Below the pieces are notes generated by a model. That model ran no database searches, had not been told where the DNA came from, and saw nothing but the letters and a program-made list of their open reading frames with translations. Below, in pieces: positions 1 through 7,240 of a stretch of 44,549 nucleotides of DNA; the first letter of the stretch is position 1; the number at the start of each line of letters is the position of its first letter. A program made the translations under genes and the position numbers. Source of the stretch: BMS3ABIN03 sp964418885 (lineage in GTDB: Bacteria > Bacteroidota > Ignavibacteria > Ignavibacteriales > Ignavibacteriaceae); NCBI GenBank assembly GCA_964418885.1, contig CAYQNW010000024.1, forward strand, positions 1-44,549, in the 5' to 3' direction.

Positions 1-364
1 TGTATGGGGGATCTTTTAACAAAGCCGAACCAGCGCCCTGTCCTACAACATTTTTTACCCAGCAGCCTGCATTGATATCTATGATATCGGGATTTTCAGT
101 TTCGGCAATTTTAGCAGCAACGACCATTGAAATGATATCTGCACCGTAAATTTGGATTCCAACGGGACGTTCTTCTTCAATGATCTTTAACTTTTTATGT
201 GTCTTTTCATTAGCACGTAGTAATCCCTCAGAGTTTACAAACTCTGTGTAAACTATATCCGCACCAAGTTCCCTGCAAACCAAACGGAATGAAATATCCG
301 TTACATCTTCCATTGGGGCAAGAAGTATCGCATTGTTGAGTTCTATGTTGTTTATTTTGAGCAT
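1..364 (-). CDS. dusB: tRNA-dihydrouridine synthase, DusB-like (partial, C-terminus outside window)
   Basis: This is the first 121 residues of a flavin-dependent tRNA-dihydrouridine synthase, which reduces uridine to dihydrouridine in the tRNA D-loop. Directly visible are the LAPMEDVTD motif at residues 15-23, typical of the FMN-binding start of the TIM barrel, and DINAGCWVKNVVGQGAGSAL at residues 97-116, matching the family's catalytic-cysteine region. The cysteine is C101. It is followed by Trp, where the family usually has Pro (GCP). The ATG at 364-362 is the natural start and lies 10 bases after a TATCTTTG promoter-like box, which would give a very short leader. The gene runs off the left edge, so length and C-terminal domain cannot be judged. 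Dus subfamily assignment (B versus others) is inference. Confidence 0.85.
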   Translation of the reverse strand, partial: MLKINNIELNNAILLAPMEDVTDISFRLVCRELGADIVYTEFVNSEGLLRANEKTHKKLKIIEEERPVGIQIYGADIISMVVAAKIAETENPDIIDINAGCWVKNVVGQGAGSALLKDPPY

Positions 365-388
365 ATTTGCACGGCAAAGATAGGAATT
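361..388. repeat. 28-bp direct repeat, copy 1 (start region and promoter of dusB)
   Basis: These 28 bases match 1228-1255 at 25 of 28 positions in the same orientation. The copy covers the dusB start codon and its TATCTTTG box. The two copies lie on either side of the HEPN/nucleotidyltransferase pair. Confidence 0.6.
375..382 (-). promoter_or_regulatory. Putative -7 box (TATCTTTG) for dusB
   Basis: Read on the minus strand this is TATCTTTG, a match to the Bacteroidota-type -7 consensus TAnnTTTG. It lies 10 bases upstream of the dusB ATG. No clear TTG -33 element is seen at the expected distance. The same box and its surroundings recur at 1242-1249. Confidence 0.4.
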
Positions 389-436
389 ATGTATAAAGAG
401 GGAAAGAGAAAAAGAATACTTACTTCATAGAATTTA

Positions 437-838
437 TTAAGTGTTTTCTAAATATTTATTTATTTCATCGAACATTTTTTTACTAATATCATAAATTTCT
501 TTTGCTTTCTCTTCAGAAGGAAATCCATCAGGCAACAATCCTACATCGGCAGGATATCTCGAATCAGTATAAATATCGTCAATTTCACCCAAAACATTAG
601 TATCAATTATTACTTTTGCTTTTATCTCAGTTGGAAATTTTTCATACAATGCCGTTACACTATGAATCCTTGGAATTTTGATGGTTGCTTCTTCAAGTAT
701 TGCTTTGAAAGCCTTCTCTATTGCCTGTTGACAATGATAAAGGCAAACGTTGGATAAGTATGATTCCTTCATAACTAATTCTGCTGCTTTCAAATCTCTT
801 GCCGCATATTCAAGCCATTGTTTTGTGGAATCTTTCAC
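437..838 (-). CDS. HEPN domain protein, partner of the upstream nucleotidyltransferase
   Basis: This 133-residue protein has the look of a HEPN domain: all-helical, with WLEYAARDLKAAELV near the N-terminus followed by CLYHCQQAIEKAFKAIL at about residues 32-48, a pattern common in HEPN proteins paired with minimal nucleotidyltransferases. Many HEPN proteins are RNases using an R-x4-6-H motif. None is present here: the three arginines (14, 57, 94) are not followed by a His at that spacing, so nuclease activity should not be assumed. Translation starts at GTG (838-836), which overlaps the stop of the nucleotidyltransferase in a GTGA junction, so the two are translationally coupled. Such pairs can act as toxin-antitoxin modules, but that role here is inference. 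Confidence 0.8.
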   Translation of the reverse strand: MKDSTKQWLEYAARDLKAAELVMKESYLSNVCLYHCQQAIEKAFKAILEEATIKIPRIHSVTALYEKFPTEIKAKVIIDTNVLGEIDDIYTDSRYPADVGLLPDGFPSEEKAKEIYDISKKMFDEINKYLENT

Positions 839-1176
839 GCTACTCGTACTCCGTTTGAATTTATTTCTCTGATAAATGAGTTATTGATAAGCTGCAACTT
901 CTCCCACTCCTCACTTGAATAAACCAGCACATCCATTGGAATTTCTTTCCTATAGTCATCCAACAAACGTGTAACCTTTCTTCTTCTCGCCAATTTCTCA
1001 GCATAATTTTTTGCCAAGCCCTTTTCATCAAGGATGACTAAAATATCAAGGTCACTTTCTTCATTTGCTGTGTTATTTGCATAACTGCCGAAGACGACAA
1101 TTTCTTTAACCCTGAAATTGTTTTTAATTCTTTCAACAACTTTTTTAATAAATTGAACTTTTACTTCTTCAGTCAT
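835..1176 (-). CDS. Minimal nucleotidyltransferase (MNT family)
   Basis: This 113-residue protein is a small nucleotidyltransferase of the DNA-polymerase-beta superfamily. The signature G30-S31 with ten residues before D42-x-D44 (GSx10DxD) is intact, and a third candidate metal-binding Asp is D82 in PMDVLV. In the characterised MntA/HepT pairs, the MNT protein adds AMP to the HEPN toxin and neutralises it. Here the order is MNT first, HEPN second, with a 4-bp overlap. The ATG is at 1176-1174. A TATCTTTG box lies about 66 bases upstream. Substrate and role as antitoxin are inferred from the family, not shown. Confidence 0.85.
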   Translation of the reverse strand: MTEEVKVQFIKKVVERIKNNFRVKEIVVFGSYANNTANEESDLDILVILDEKGLAKNYAEKLARRRKVTRLLDDYRKEIPMDVLVYSSEEWEKLQLINNSFIREINSNGVRVA

Positions 1177-1227
1177 AACTATATATAATATTTTACTTTT
1201 TTTTAATAGCTAATTCTTTAAGATTTA

Positions 1228-1255
1228 GCATATCTGCACAGCAAAGATAGGGATT
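1228..1255. repeat. 28-bp direct repeat, copy 2 (upstream of the MNT/HEPN pair)
   Basis: Same 28-bp unit as 361-388, with three mismatches. On the minus strand it carries the TATCTTTG box and an ATG that opens a 12-codon reading frame (1230-1192, ending TAA) before the MNT gene. This may be a relic of a gene start that was duplicated together with its promoter, or chance. Confidence 0.6.
1242..1249 (-). promoter_or_regulatory. Putative -7 box (TATCTTTG) for the MNT/HEPN operon
   Basis: The minus strand reads TATCTTTG, matching TAnnTTTG. It would place the transcript start about 60 bases before the MNT start codon. No convincing -33 element was identified. Confidence 0.35.
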
Positions 1256-1298
1256 AAAGATAAGCGAGAAAATGAATGTAATAATAAATTTTTCCTTT

Positions 1299-3548
1299 CT
1301 AAGAAAACAATTCTCCTTGTCCTGTCTGTTTAAGCCTCCATCTGTCTTCACCAATGTGTTCCGCGATATCTTCTAATACGCCAAGAATAGTTTGATTTTC
1401 AGGAGTGGTGCCGTTTTTTAATAACGGTAAAATACTTAATACAATATCATCAAAATGTGGATGTTTACCTTCCCTTTCCGCCCTACGTAAAAAACTGATC
1501 AGGTAGTAACGAATTCTTAGTCTTTCATCAAGATGTGTTCTAAATTTTTCATCTTCTTTTAGAGTAAAAATTTCAGTTTTCTCGTCATAATCGAAATGCT
1601 GTAATAACAATGGAGTTAGATCGGAATATTCTTTTTTAAGTAAATCTAAAAATCCAAGTTCTAATCCTTTAATAATCAACTCATCATTAATTTGTTCAAG
1701 TGTTGCTCCATTATATTTAGCAACAATACCTTCAATTGTCTGCAAAATAATTTCAGCGATGTCCATTCCAAGGTGTGCTTTAAGTATCGCTCTTGGATTT
1801 TTAACTTTTCTAAAATTAATTATGAGCTGACCAGAGAGTACAGTAAACGGATGTTGACGTTTCTTGAAACTTGTCTGACCATTTTTCTGAGGCACCGCCC
1901 CAATATATTCAAAACCACAACTTTCTGCGGTATCAATTATAAGATGCCAGAATTCGGGATCTTTATGAGCAAATACAAATGACATCCATCTGTCAAACTT
2001 CAGAACCCTATACATTTCCATGATACTTTGAGCAATCAAATTATTATAATCTTCTTTTGTTTTATGATGCTCGCCACCTTCAATAGCCTCGATGTGATAA
2101 TCTTTTTTTGTTACTTTAAGGTCTAGCCAAGCATTCCACATAATTGAAAGATCGAGATAAGGAATTTTCTTACCATAAGGTGGATCTGTATAAATATAGT
2201 CAACACTTTCGTTTGGTATCCAGCCTAAGTCTGTTGCAGTACCTTTGAGATTCTTAATATTTCCTATCGTATTTTTATTGATATAATAGGACATCTCTTT
2301 TTTTGCATCTAAAACCTTCTTGAAACGAATTTTAAAATATTTGAGAATATCAAGTTCAAATGGCCTCGGAGCTATTCTATAACGATAATATCTAAAAGCA
2401 GCCGAATCACCACCACCTTCTGCTCTAACGGAAGAAGAATGATAAGTAAGATTAGTTTTTGTCAGAAGACCTGAAAACATTAATAGAAGGGATTCTCTAA
2501 TATTTTTGTTCTTCTCTTTTTTTATTATTGTTTTTAGTAAGGCCAGTTTAGCAAGTTGTTCATTACTAAAAAGTTTTTCTACTGTTGCAACATCTGAACC
2601 TTTCGGTAAAATAAAACCTTTAGGGAAAGAATATTTTTCCAATATTTCTGAAATTTCCTTTTTCTTTTGCGGTTCCTTTTTCTTGTATTCATTTATAACA
2701 CGTTCGAAAGCTTCTGCTAATTCAGAAATTTTAACTGGTGTAATTAAAGCCTGCACTATGAATACAGCCATCGGATTAAGATCTATATTTATAGCTTTCC
2801 TGTTATTCATCATAGCTTCAATTGCAGTAATGCCACTACCGCCAAACGGATCAAGAACTAAATCACCGGGCTTGCTAAAATTCTTTATGTATTCGGCAAC
2901 AACATTCCAACTTTGTTTAGTAAAATAACCATGAACACCAAAATGTCTTTTAGCCTGTTGTTTCTTTACAGGAATTTCTTCAAGTAAAGGTCTATTACTA
3001 TAACTGAATGAACTTTGATACTTTACTGATGGTTCATAAGTAAAATACTTACCAACTTGAAAACTAGATGGAGAAAGATACATTGAAAGTTTTTCCCAAC
3101 TGTACTCAATTTCATCTAAACTGAAATACAGTATTGGTTCATTTGTAGATTCTCTTCTATACAGAGAGAAATAAACTCCATTACATAATGCAAAGTAAGT
3201 ACTTCTTATTTCAGGGTGAGTTGAATAACTATAAACCTGCTCGATATTATCATTGTCATTGATATCCTGATCTGGAGATTTTGCATCGAGAACCCAGGCA
3301 AAATTATCGGCAACTTTTATAGAATAATCGGGAACAAGTTTAATCGGGATTTTTTTGTTGCTTCCGACTTTTAGAAATGGATGCTGTAGAGTTTTACTTC
3401 TAACGATATCAGATTGCTTATAGCCAAGTTCTTTTAAGATAGGAAGGATAATGACTTCACGAACACTATCTTCCTTAAATTCTTTATTTTGTTTTAGTGT
3501 CTTAAAATCAATTTTGCCGAATAGATATTCTTTATTGACGGTTTGCAT
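1299..3548 (-). CDS. Single-chain nuclease-DNA methyltransferase fusion (HsdR_N-like plus N4/N6 methylase)
   Basis: This 749-residue protein joins two recognisable modules. Residues 20-160 resemble the N-terminal nuclease domain of type I restriction R subunits: PDYSIKV at 73-79 followed by WVLDAKSP at 85-92 gives a PD...(D/E)xK arrangement with candidate D74, D88 and K90. Residues about 200-620 form an AdoMet-dependent amino-methyltransferase: LDPFGGSG (232-239, AdoMet-binding motif I), NIDLNP (254-259) and the catalytic TDPPYGK (454-460). Roughly 200 residues separate motif I from DPPY, which could hold an insertion or recognition domain. No helicase motor and no specificity subunit are visible next to it. 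It probably modifies, and may cleave, DNA at a defined sequence as a one-gene restriction-modification system, but cleavage is inferred. The MNT/HEPN pair downstream suggests a small defence patch. Confidence 0.75.
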   Translation of the reverse strand: MQTVNKEYLFGKIDFKTLKQNKEFKEDSVREVIILPILKELGYKQSDIVRSKTLQHPFLKVGSNKKIPIKLVPDYSIKVADNFAWVLDAKSPDQDINDNDNIEQVYSYSTHPEIRSTYFALCNGVYFSLYRRESTNEPILYFSLDEIEYSWEKLSMYLSPSSFQVGKYFTYEPSVKYQSSFSYSNRPLLEEIPVKKQQAKRHFGVHGYFTKQSWNVVAEYIKNFSKPGDLVLDPFGGSGITAIEAMMNNRKAINIDLNPMAVFIVQALITPVKISELAEAFERVINEYKKKEPQKKKEISEILEKYSFPKGFILPKGSDVATVEKLFSNEQLAKLALLKTIIKKEKNKNIRESLLLMFSGLLTKTNLTYHSSSVRAEGGGDSAAFRYYRYRIAPRPFELDILKYFKIRFKKVLDAKKEMSYYINKNTIGNIKNLKGTATDLGWIPNESVDYIYTDPPYGKKIPYLDLSIMWNAWLDLKVTKKDYHIEAIEGGEHHKTKEDYNNLIAQSIMEMYRVLKFDRWMSFVFAHKDPEFWHLIIDTAESCGFEYIGAVPQKNGQTSFKKRQHPFTVLSGQLIINFRKVKNPRAILKAHLGMDIAEIILQTIEGIVAKYNGATLEQINDELIIKGLELGFLDLLKKEYSDLTPLLLQHFDYDEKTEIFTLKEDEKFRTHLDERLRIRYYLISFLRRAEREGKHPHFDDIVLSILPLLKNGTTPENQTILGVLEDIAEHIGEDRWRLKQTGQGELFS

Positions 3549-3634
3549 TTATTCCGTAATTTCAAAGATTCAAAGAGTATTAATATTTATTGTTTTAAGT
3601 TATTTATTTTAATAAAAAAACACTACATAGTATA

Positions 3635-4045
3635 TTAATTACCATTATCCTCCCATCTATGCTTGCACACATTACACTCATATTTTTTCCTGTTACCAGC
3701 AGTTGGTGTGCTTGTAAAAGTAAATAGCATAATTACAAAATATAACCAGTTAGGTGGATTTATGATTTTGATATCAGAAGAACCACAAACAGGGCATTTC
3801 AGATTAGGAATTTCTTTTGAGTTTTCTTCATCAACTTCTTTAAGAATAGCTAAAGCATCCCCAAAATCAGAACTGCGAACCATTAACCTGATACCGCCTA
3901 AAGCTGTTGTTAAAATCGGATCGATAGATAGAGTATTTTCATCAAAGATAAACGCTTCAATTCCATTGGATTCTAATAATCCCTTTGTAATGTTTGCATC
4001 TAATGGATTGAGAAATGTTTTTAATAATTTGAATTCTTCACCCAT
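3635..4045 (-). CDS. DUF2007-like protein with C-terminal zinc ribbon
   Basis: This protein of about 136 residues begins with a small alpha/beta domain resembling DUF2007 (FLNPLDANITKGLLESNGI, then IRLMVRSSDFGDALAIL). It ends in a probable zinc ribbon formed by CPVCGSS and CNVCKHRW, with a hydrophobic stretch (LYFVIMLFTFT) between the two cysteine pairs that may touch the membrane. Proteins of this type are sometimes called putative signal-transducing proteins, but no activity is established. An ATG at 4045 was preferred to the GTG immediately before it. It follows the AT-rich gap downstream of nothing obviously coregulated, and its function is unknown. Confidence 0.65.
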   Translation of the reverse strand: MGEEFKLLKTFLNPLDANITKGLLESNGIEAFIFDENTLSIDPILTTALGGIRLMVRSSDFGDALAILKEVDEENSKEIPNLKCPVCGSSDIKIINPPNWLYFVIMLFTFTSTPTAGNRKKYECNVCKHRWEDNGN

Positions 4046-4102
4046 CACTTAAAACACTTTTATTATTAACCCACCTTAACTAACGACGAGTCAAGTTTTC
4101 GT

Positions 4103-4474
4103 TTATTCGTCAGCAACGAGCCACCTTAGAGCATCTTTTGCTGAATGGAAATATTTGAAATTGCTCCATTTAGCATTGGAATCCGTTGACTCTTTAAAAT
4201 AGTGATCATCCTTACTACGGGAAATAACAATTGCTATTTTATCTGTGATTTTAAATCCAAATTTTTCCAAAGCATCCCCATCAGCGTGCAACTTATAGAT
4301 ACCTTCTTCAGACAAAGTCTTAAGGTGGTTAATCAAATATTTTTTACAGTTGTACTCACGTGCTAGTTTTATCGCTTCAATAGAGTATTGCTGCACCAAT
4401 TTAAAATTCACTCTCCCATTAACCATAACCTGAACGGTTTTTATATCTTCCAGGTAATCAATTGTATATTCCAT
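4103..4474 (-). CDS. STAS/SpoIIAA-like small cytoplasmic protein
   Basis: This protein of about 123 residues resembles SpoIIAA/STAS-like proteins of Bacteroidota in its alternating strand-helix pattern (YTIDYLEDIKTVQVMVNGRV near the start, CKKYLINHLKTL in the middle, KYFHSAKDALRWL at the end). No catalytic residues are recognised. The start at ATG 4474-4472 is supported by GAGG seven bases upstream. A reading frame that opens 14 codons earlier lacks such a site. Its role is not known. Confidence 0.6.
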   Translation of the reverse strand: MEYTIDYLEDIKTVQVMVNGRVNFKLVQQYSIEAIKLAREYNCKKYLINHLKTLSEEGIYKLHADGDALEKFGFKITDKIAIVISRSKDDHYFKESTDSNAKWSNFKYFHSAKDALRWLVADE

Positions 4475-4622
4475 TACAAACCTCAAATGCTTTATCAATG
4501 AATGGCAACATTGCATCTAATCATCTTAACTTCAACCTTAAATTCGTTAATAATTTAATACCTTTCAACAAAAACTTTAAAAAATATTTTTGCACAAGGG
4601 AAAAGAATTGCGATTATAGAAT

Positions 4623-4859
4623 TTATTCTACTTTATCGATCCTCTTTTTTACACTTTTTGCAACCAAGAACAATATAATGCATCCCAGCAAACAAACAAT
4701 TCCAATGAATCCAAAAATTTCAACATCTGTAAAGAGTAACCCACCACCGTATTTTGATCTTTCCGCGAGGGATGATAACGACAATAAACCGAAAATTAAT
4801 GCAAATAAGAGTAGAAGAAATCCAAAAATAATTAACAAAAAGTAGGATCTTTTTTTCAT
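4623..4859 (-). CDS. Small two-helix membrane protein
   Basis: This protein of about 78 residues starts with a basic MKKRS, followed by a strongly hydrophobic helix (FLLIIFGFLLLLFALIFGLL). It then has a short polar loop, a second hydrophobic helix (IFGFIGIVCLLGCIILFLVA) and a basic tail KSVKKRIDKVE. It is therefore probably an inner-membrane protein with two transmembrane segments. ATG at 4859 was chosen over an upstream TTG. It lies 19 bases after the MFS exporter gene on the same strand and is likely cotranscribed. No family is recognised. Confidence 0.5.
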   Translation of the reverse strand: MKKRSYFLLIIFGFLLLLFALIFGLLSLSSLAERSKYGGGLLFTDVEIFGFIGIVCLLGCIILFLVAKSVKKRIDKVE

Positions 4860-4878
4860 AATTATCAAAAATAGTTAA

Positions 4879-6060
4879 CTAGTTAAAATTAATTTTTCTT
4901 GGTATGTAGAAAATCGTGGCAATAAAAATGAGTAAAGTGAAAGCAGCACCGGTTATAAAGGGAAACGGATAACCAAGAAACTGAAATGCAAAACCGCCCC
5001 ACAATGGACCAAGCACACGTCCAATGGCTGACATAGATTGATTTACTCCGAATGTTATCCCCTGCTCTGCTTCTGAAGCATTTTGGGATATCAGGCTTAG
5101 TACTGTTGGCTGGAAGATTCCGGTTCCAATTGAAAGTGCAACGCAATCAATGGCAAGTTTTAGAAAATTTCCGGCATAAGGCATAATCGCCAGACCGATC
5201 ATCATAAAGAAAGAACCAATAATTAAGAGTTTTTTCTTACCAAGCAGCTTATCAAGACGACCTATCAATCCACCCTGAACCGCAGCAGAAGTTAAACCTA
5301 TAATTCCTAAAATGTATCCGTTCTGGAGATCAGTAAAGCCGTATACCTGTATTCCAAGCAATGCAAAGGTTCCGTAAATGTTGGCAAAGGAAAAAGTAAG
5401 AACAAAAAACAACGGGATAAGAATTGCAAGAGCAGGATTACTGAAAGCTTTACTATATGCTTCAAAATTAATAAGTTTTTTGCGAATAACAGCATCAACT
5501 TGTTTATTCTGATTCGATTCCGGTAGAAGAATTATAGTAACTATAAACGCTAGGAAAGAAAAAGAAGCTGAGCCCAATCCCGTTACGGTATATCCATACG
5601 TTGAAAGCAAACCTCCTATCAATGGACCGAAAACAAAACCAAGTCCGAATGCCGCACCAATTACCCCCATTCCTTTTGAACGTGTTTCTTTCGTTGTAAC
5701 ATCGGCAATGTAAGCCTGTGCAACAGAAACGCTGCTTCCTCCTACACCACCTACTATTCTCGATAAGAGCAGCACGGTAAAGGAACTTGTGAATGCAAAG
5801 ATGACATAACCAATTGCGTTAATGAAGAGACAAATAACAATAACTGGTTTTCTGCCGTGTTTGTCGGAGAGTCTGCCAAGAATAGGATTAAATAAAAATT
5901 GCACAAAAGAATAGGCTGCTATTACAATTCCGATAGCAGTTTCATCTACGTGTAATACTTTTTCGGCAAATGCAGGGAGTATGGGAATTAGTATTCCAAA
6001 ACCAAGGAGATCAATAAAAACGGTTAAAAAGATTAGCGGAAGAGCGGATTTTTGCTTCAA
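4879..6060 (-). CDS. MFS efflux transporter, TetA/Bcr-like
   Basis: This 393-residue protein has about twelve hydrophobic segments, the normal size and topology of the drug:H+ antiporter branch of the major facilitator superfamily. The cytoplasmic loop between helices 2 and 3 carries the motif-A sequence GRLSDKHGRKPVI. A TetA-like stretch, ETRSKGMGVIGAAFGLGFVF, follows in the region of helices 4-5. It probably exports a small hydrophobic compound by proton exchange, but the substrate cannot be read from the sequence, so antibiotic resistance should not be assumed. The start is TTG at 6060-6058 with AAGGA seven bases upstream. Confidence 0.85.
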   Translation of the reverse strand: MKQKSALPLIFLTVFIDLLGFGILIPILPAFAEKVLHVDETAIGIVIAAYSFVQFLFNPILGRLSDKHGRKPVIVICLFINAIGYVIFAFTSSFTVLLLSRIVGGVGGSSVSVAQAYIADVTTKETRSKGMGVIGAAFGLGFVFGPLIGGLLSTYGYTVTGLGSASFSFLAFIVTIILLPESNQNKQVDAVIRKKLINFEAYSKAFSNPALAILIPLFFVLTFSFANIYGTFALLGIQVYGFTDLQNGYILGIIGLTSAAVQGGLIGRLDKLLGKKKLLIIGSFFMMIGLAIMPYAGNFLKLAIDCVALSIGTGIFQPTVLSLISQNASEAEQGITFGVNQSMSAIGRVLGPLWGGFAFQFLGYPFPFITGAAFTLLIFIATIFYIPRKINFN

Positions 6061-6124
6061 TAAAATTCCTTACTGAATTAATTTTATTTGACTAACATAT
6101 AAATATAAAAATTAAGATAAAGGA

Positions 6125-7240
6125 TCATTTATTCAGCCATTGCATCCAGGTCTTCTGTGCTATACGTGAATTTCCATTCTCATCATACAAACCTGCATCC
6201 TTCCATAGAATACGAAAATCATCAGGGCTTCCAATTGATTCCCAGAGTGCATCATAATCCCGTAGAACAAAGTTAATTACAAATACCAGGTCGTATTCAT
6301 CCGCTTTGTTTAGAAGAATTGAAATATAATTGTTTTGAAGTTCAGGTGTTCCATTTATAATAACAGTACCACCATTAACTGAAATTGTATCAGCTTCATA
6401 AGCTGTTTCACATATAGCAATTGGTTTTGTACTATTAGAAAATATTCGGTCAAACAAATTACCGGGAATTGAATCGGTTAATAATGAACTAATATACGGA
6501 TAGATCGATATTCCGAACATATCGCTGTAAGGCAAAATATCAGATAGTGCCTGTTGTTGTTTTCCCGGATCAGCATCGGAATACTCGGGAAGAAGATCCA
6601 TTCCTGAAAATGAAACAAACACAGGAAGATCGGGATAAACAGCTTTCAAATGTTGATAAACATATTTATGAAGATCGAGATATGCATCCCAAAGATCGGG
6701 TCGGAGTTTCATAAGAAGGTTTACTTCTATCCCGATTACTAAGTAATCAGGATGAAAAAAATCCGTTGTACGTTTACAATAATTCAGGAAGGCAAGTTTA
6801 ACATCAGTATGATTGAATGAAATTGTATCCCATGGAGCCGGTAAAGGTAAATTTCCACTTTCGGCTTTGTATGGAGCGAGTCCGTTTCTGTTAATATTAA
6901 TTGGAGTAACAGCAACATATTTTTTATGTGAGCCCGGAGTTCTTGATAGTCTATACTGCCAATCTGCGATAATGTTAGGATTAAATTCTGTGCTGTCTAA
7001 AGCTTCTTGCCAGGGGATACCATCATCAAAATGATGTGCTATAATATCTGCCTCTGTTTCAAGTTTATCATACACATAATTGACAGCCTGGGAGGTAACA
7101 TCGTAAGGGAAAGGTGTAAATCCCATATAAAATTTCCGTTCGGAAGACGAATTCGAAGCTACAGGTTCATCTTTGGAACAACTATTAAATAAAAATATTA
7201 AAGATGGTAATATCAGAGATGTAATTACAAAACGCTTCAA
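6125..7240 (-). CDS. Glycoside-hydrolase-like lipoprotein (clan GH-A TIM barrel)
   Basis: This 371-residue protein begins with a lipoprotein signal peptide ending FLFNSC (C21 lipidated). The rest looks like a TIM-barrel glycosidase. E172 in VIGIEVNLL and E278 in KPIAICETAYEAD sit where clan GH-A enzymes have their acid/base and nucleophile glutamates. FSGMDLLPEY and MFGISIYPY between them also fit barrel strands. It is therefore probably a periplasmic or outer-membrane glycosidase, perhaps GH53-like, but the family is uncertain and activity unproven. It starts at TTG, and this overlaps the CapA-like gene's stop by 4 bp (TTGA) with AAGGA just upstream, so the two are coupled. Confidence 0.6.
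   Translation of the reverse strand: MKRFVITSLILPSLIFLFNSCSKDEPVASNSSSERKFYMGFTPFPYDVTSQAVNYVYDKLETEADIIAHHFDDGIPWQEALDSTEFNPNIIADWQYRLSRTPGSHKKYVAVTPININRNGLAPYKAESGNLPLPAPWDTISFNHTDVKLAFLNYCKRTTDFFHPDYLVIGIEVNLLMKLRPDLWDAYLDLHKYVYQHLKAVYPDLPVFVSFSGMDLLPEYSDADPGKQQQALSDILPYSDMFGISIYPYISSLLTDSIPGNLFDRIFSNSTKPIAICETAYEADTISVNGGTVIINGTPELQNNYISILLNKADEYDLVFVINFVLRDYDALWESIGSPDDFRILWKDAGLYDENGNSRIAQKTWMQWLNK

Noticed and set aside
2506..2928. 140-codon plus-strand frame inside the nuclease-methyltransferase gene
   Set aside because: It is the antisense of the coding sequence for methyltransferase motif I and the segment after it. No independent signal was seen.
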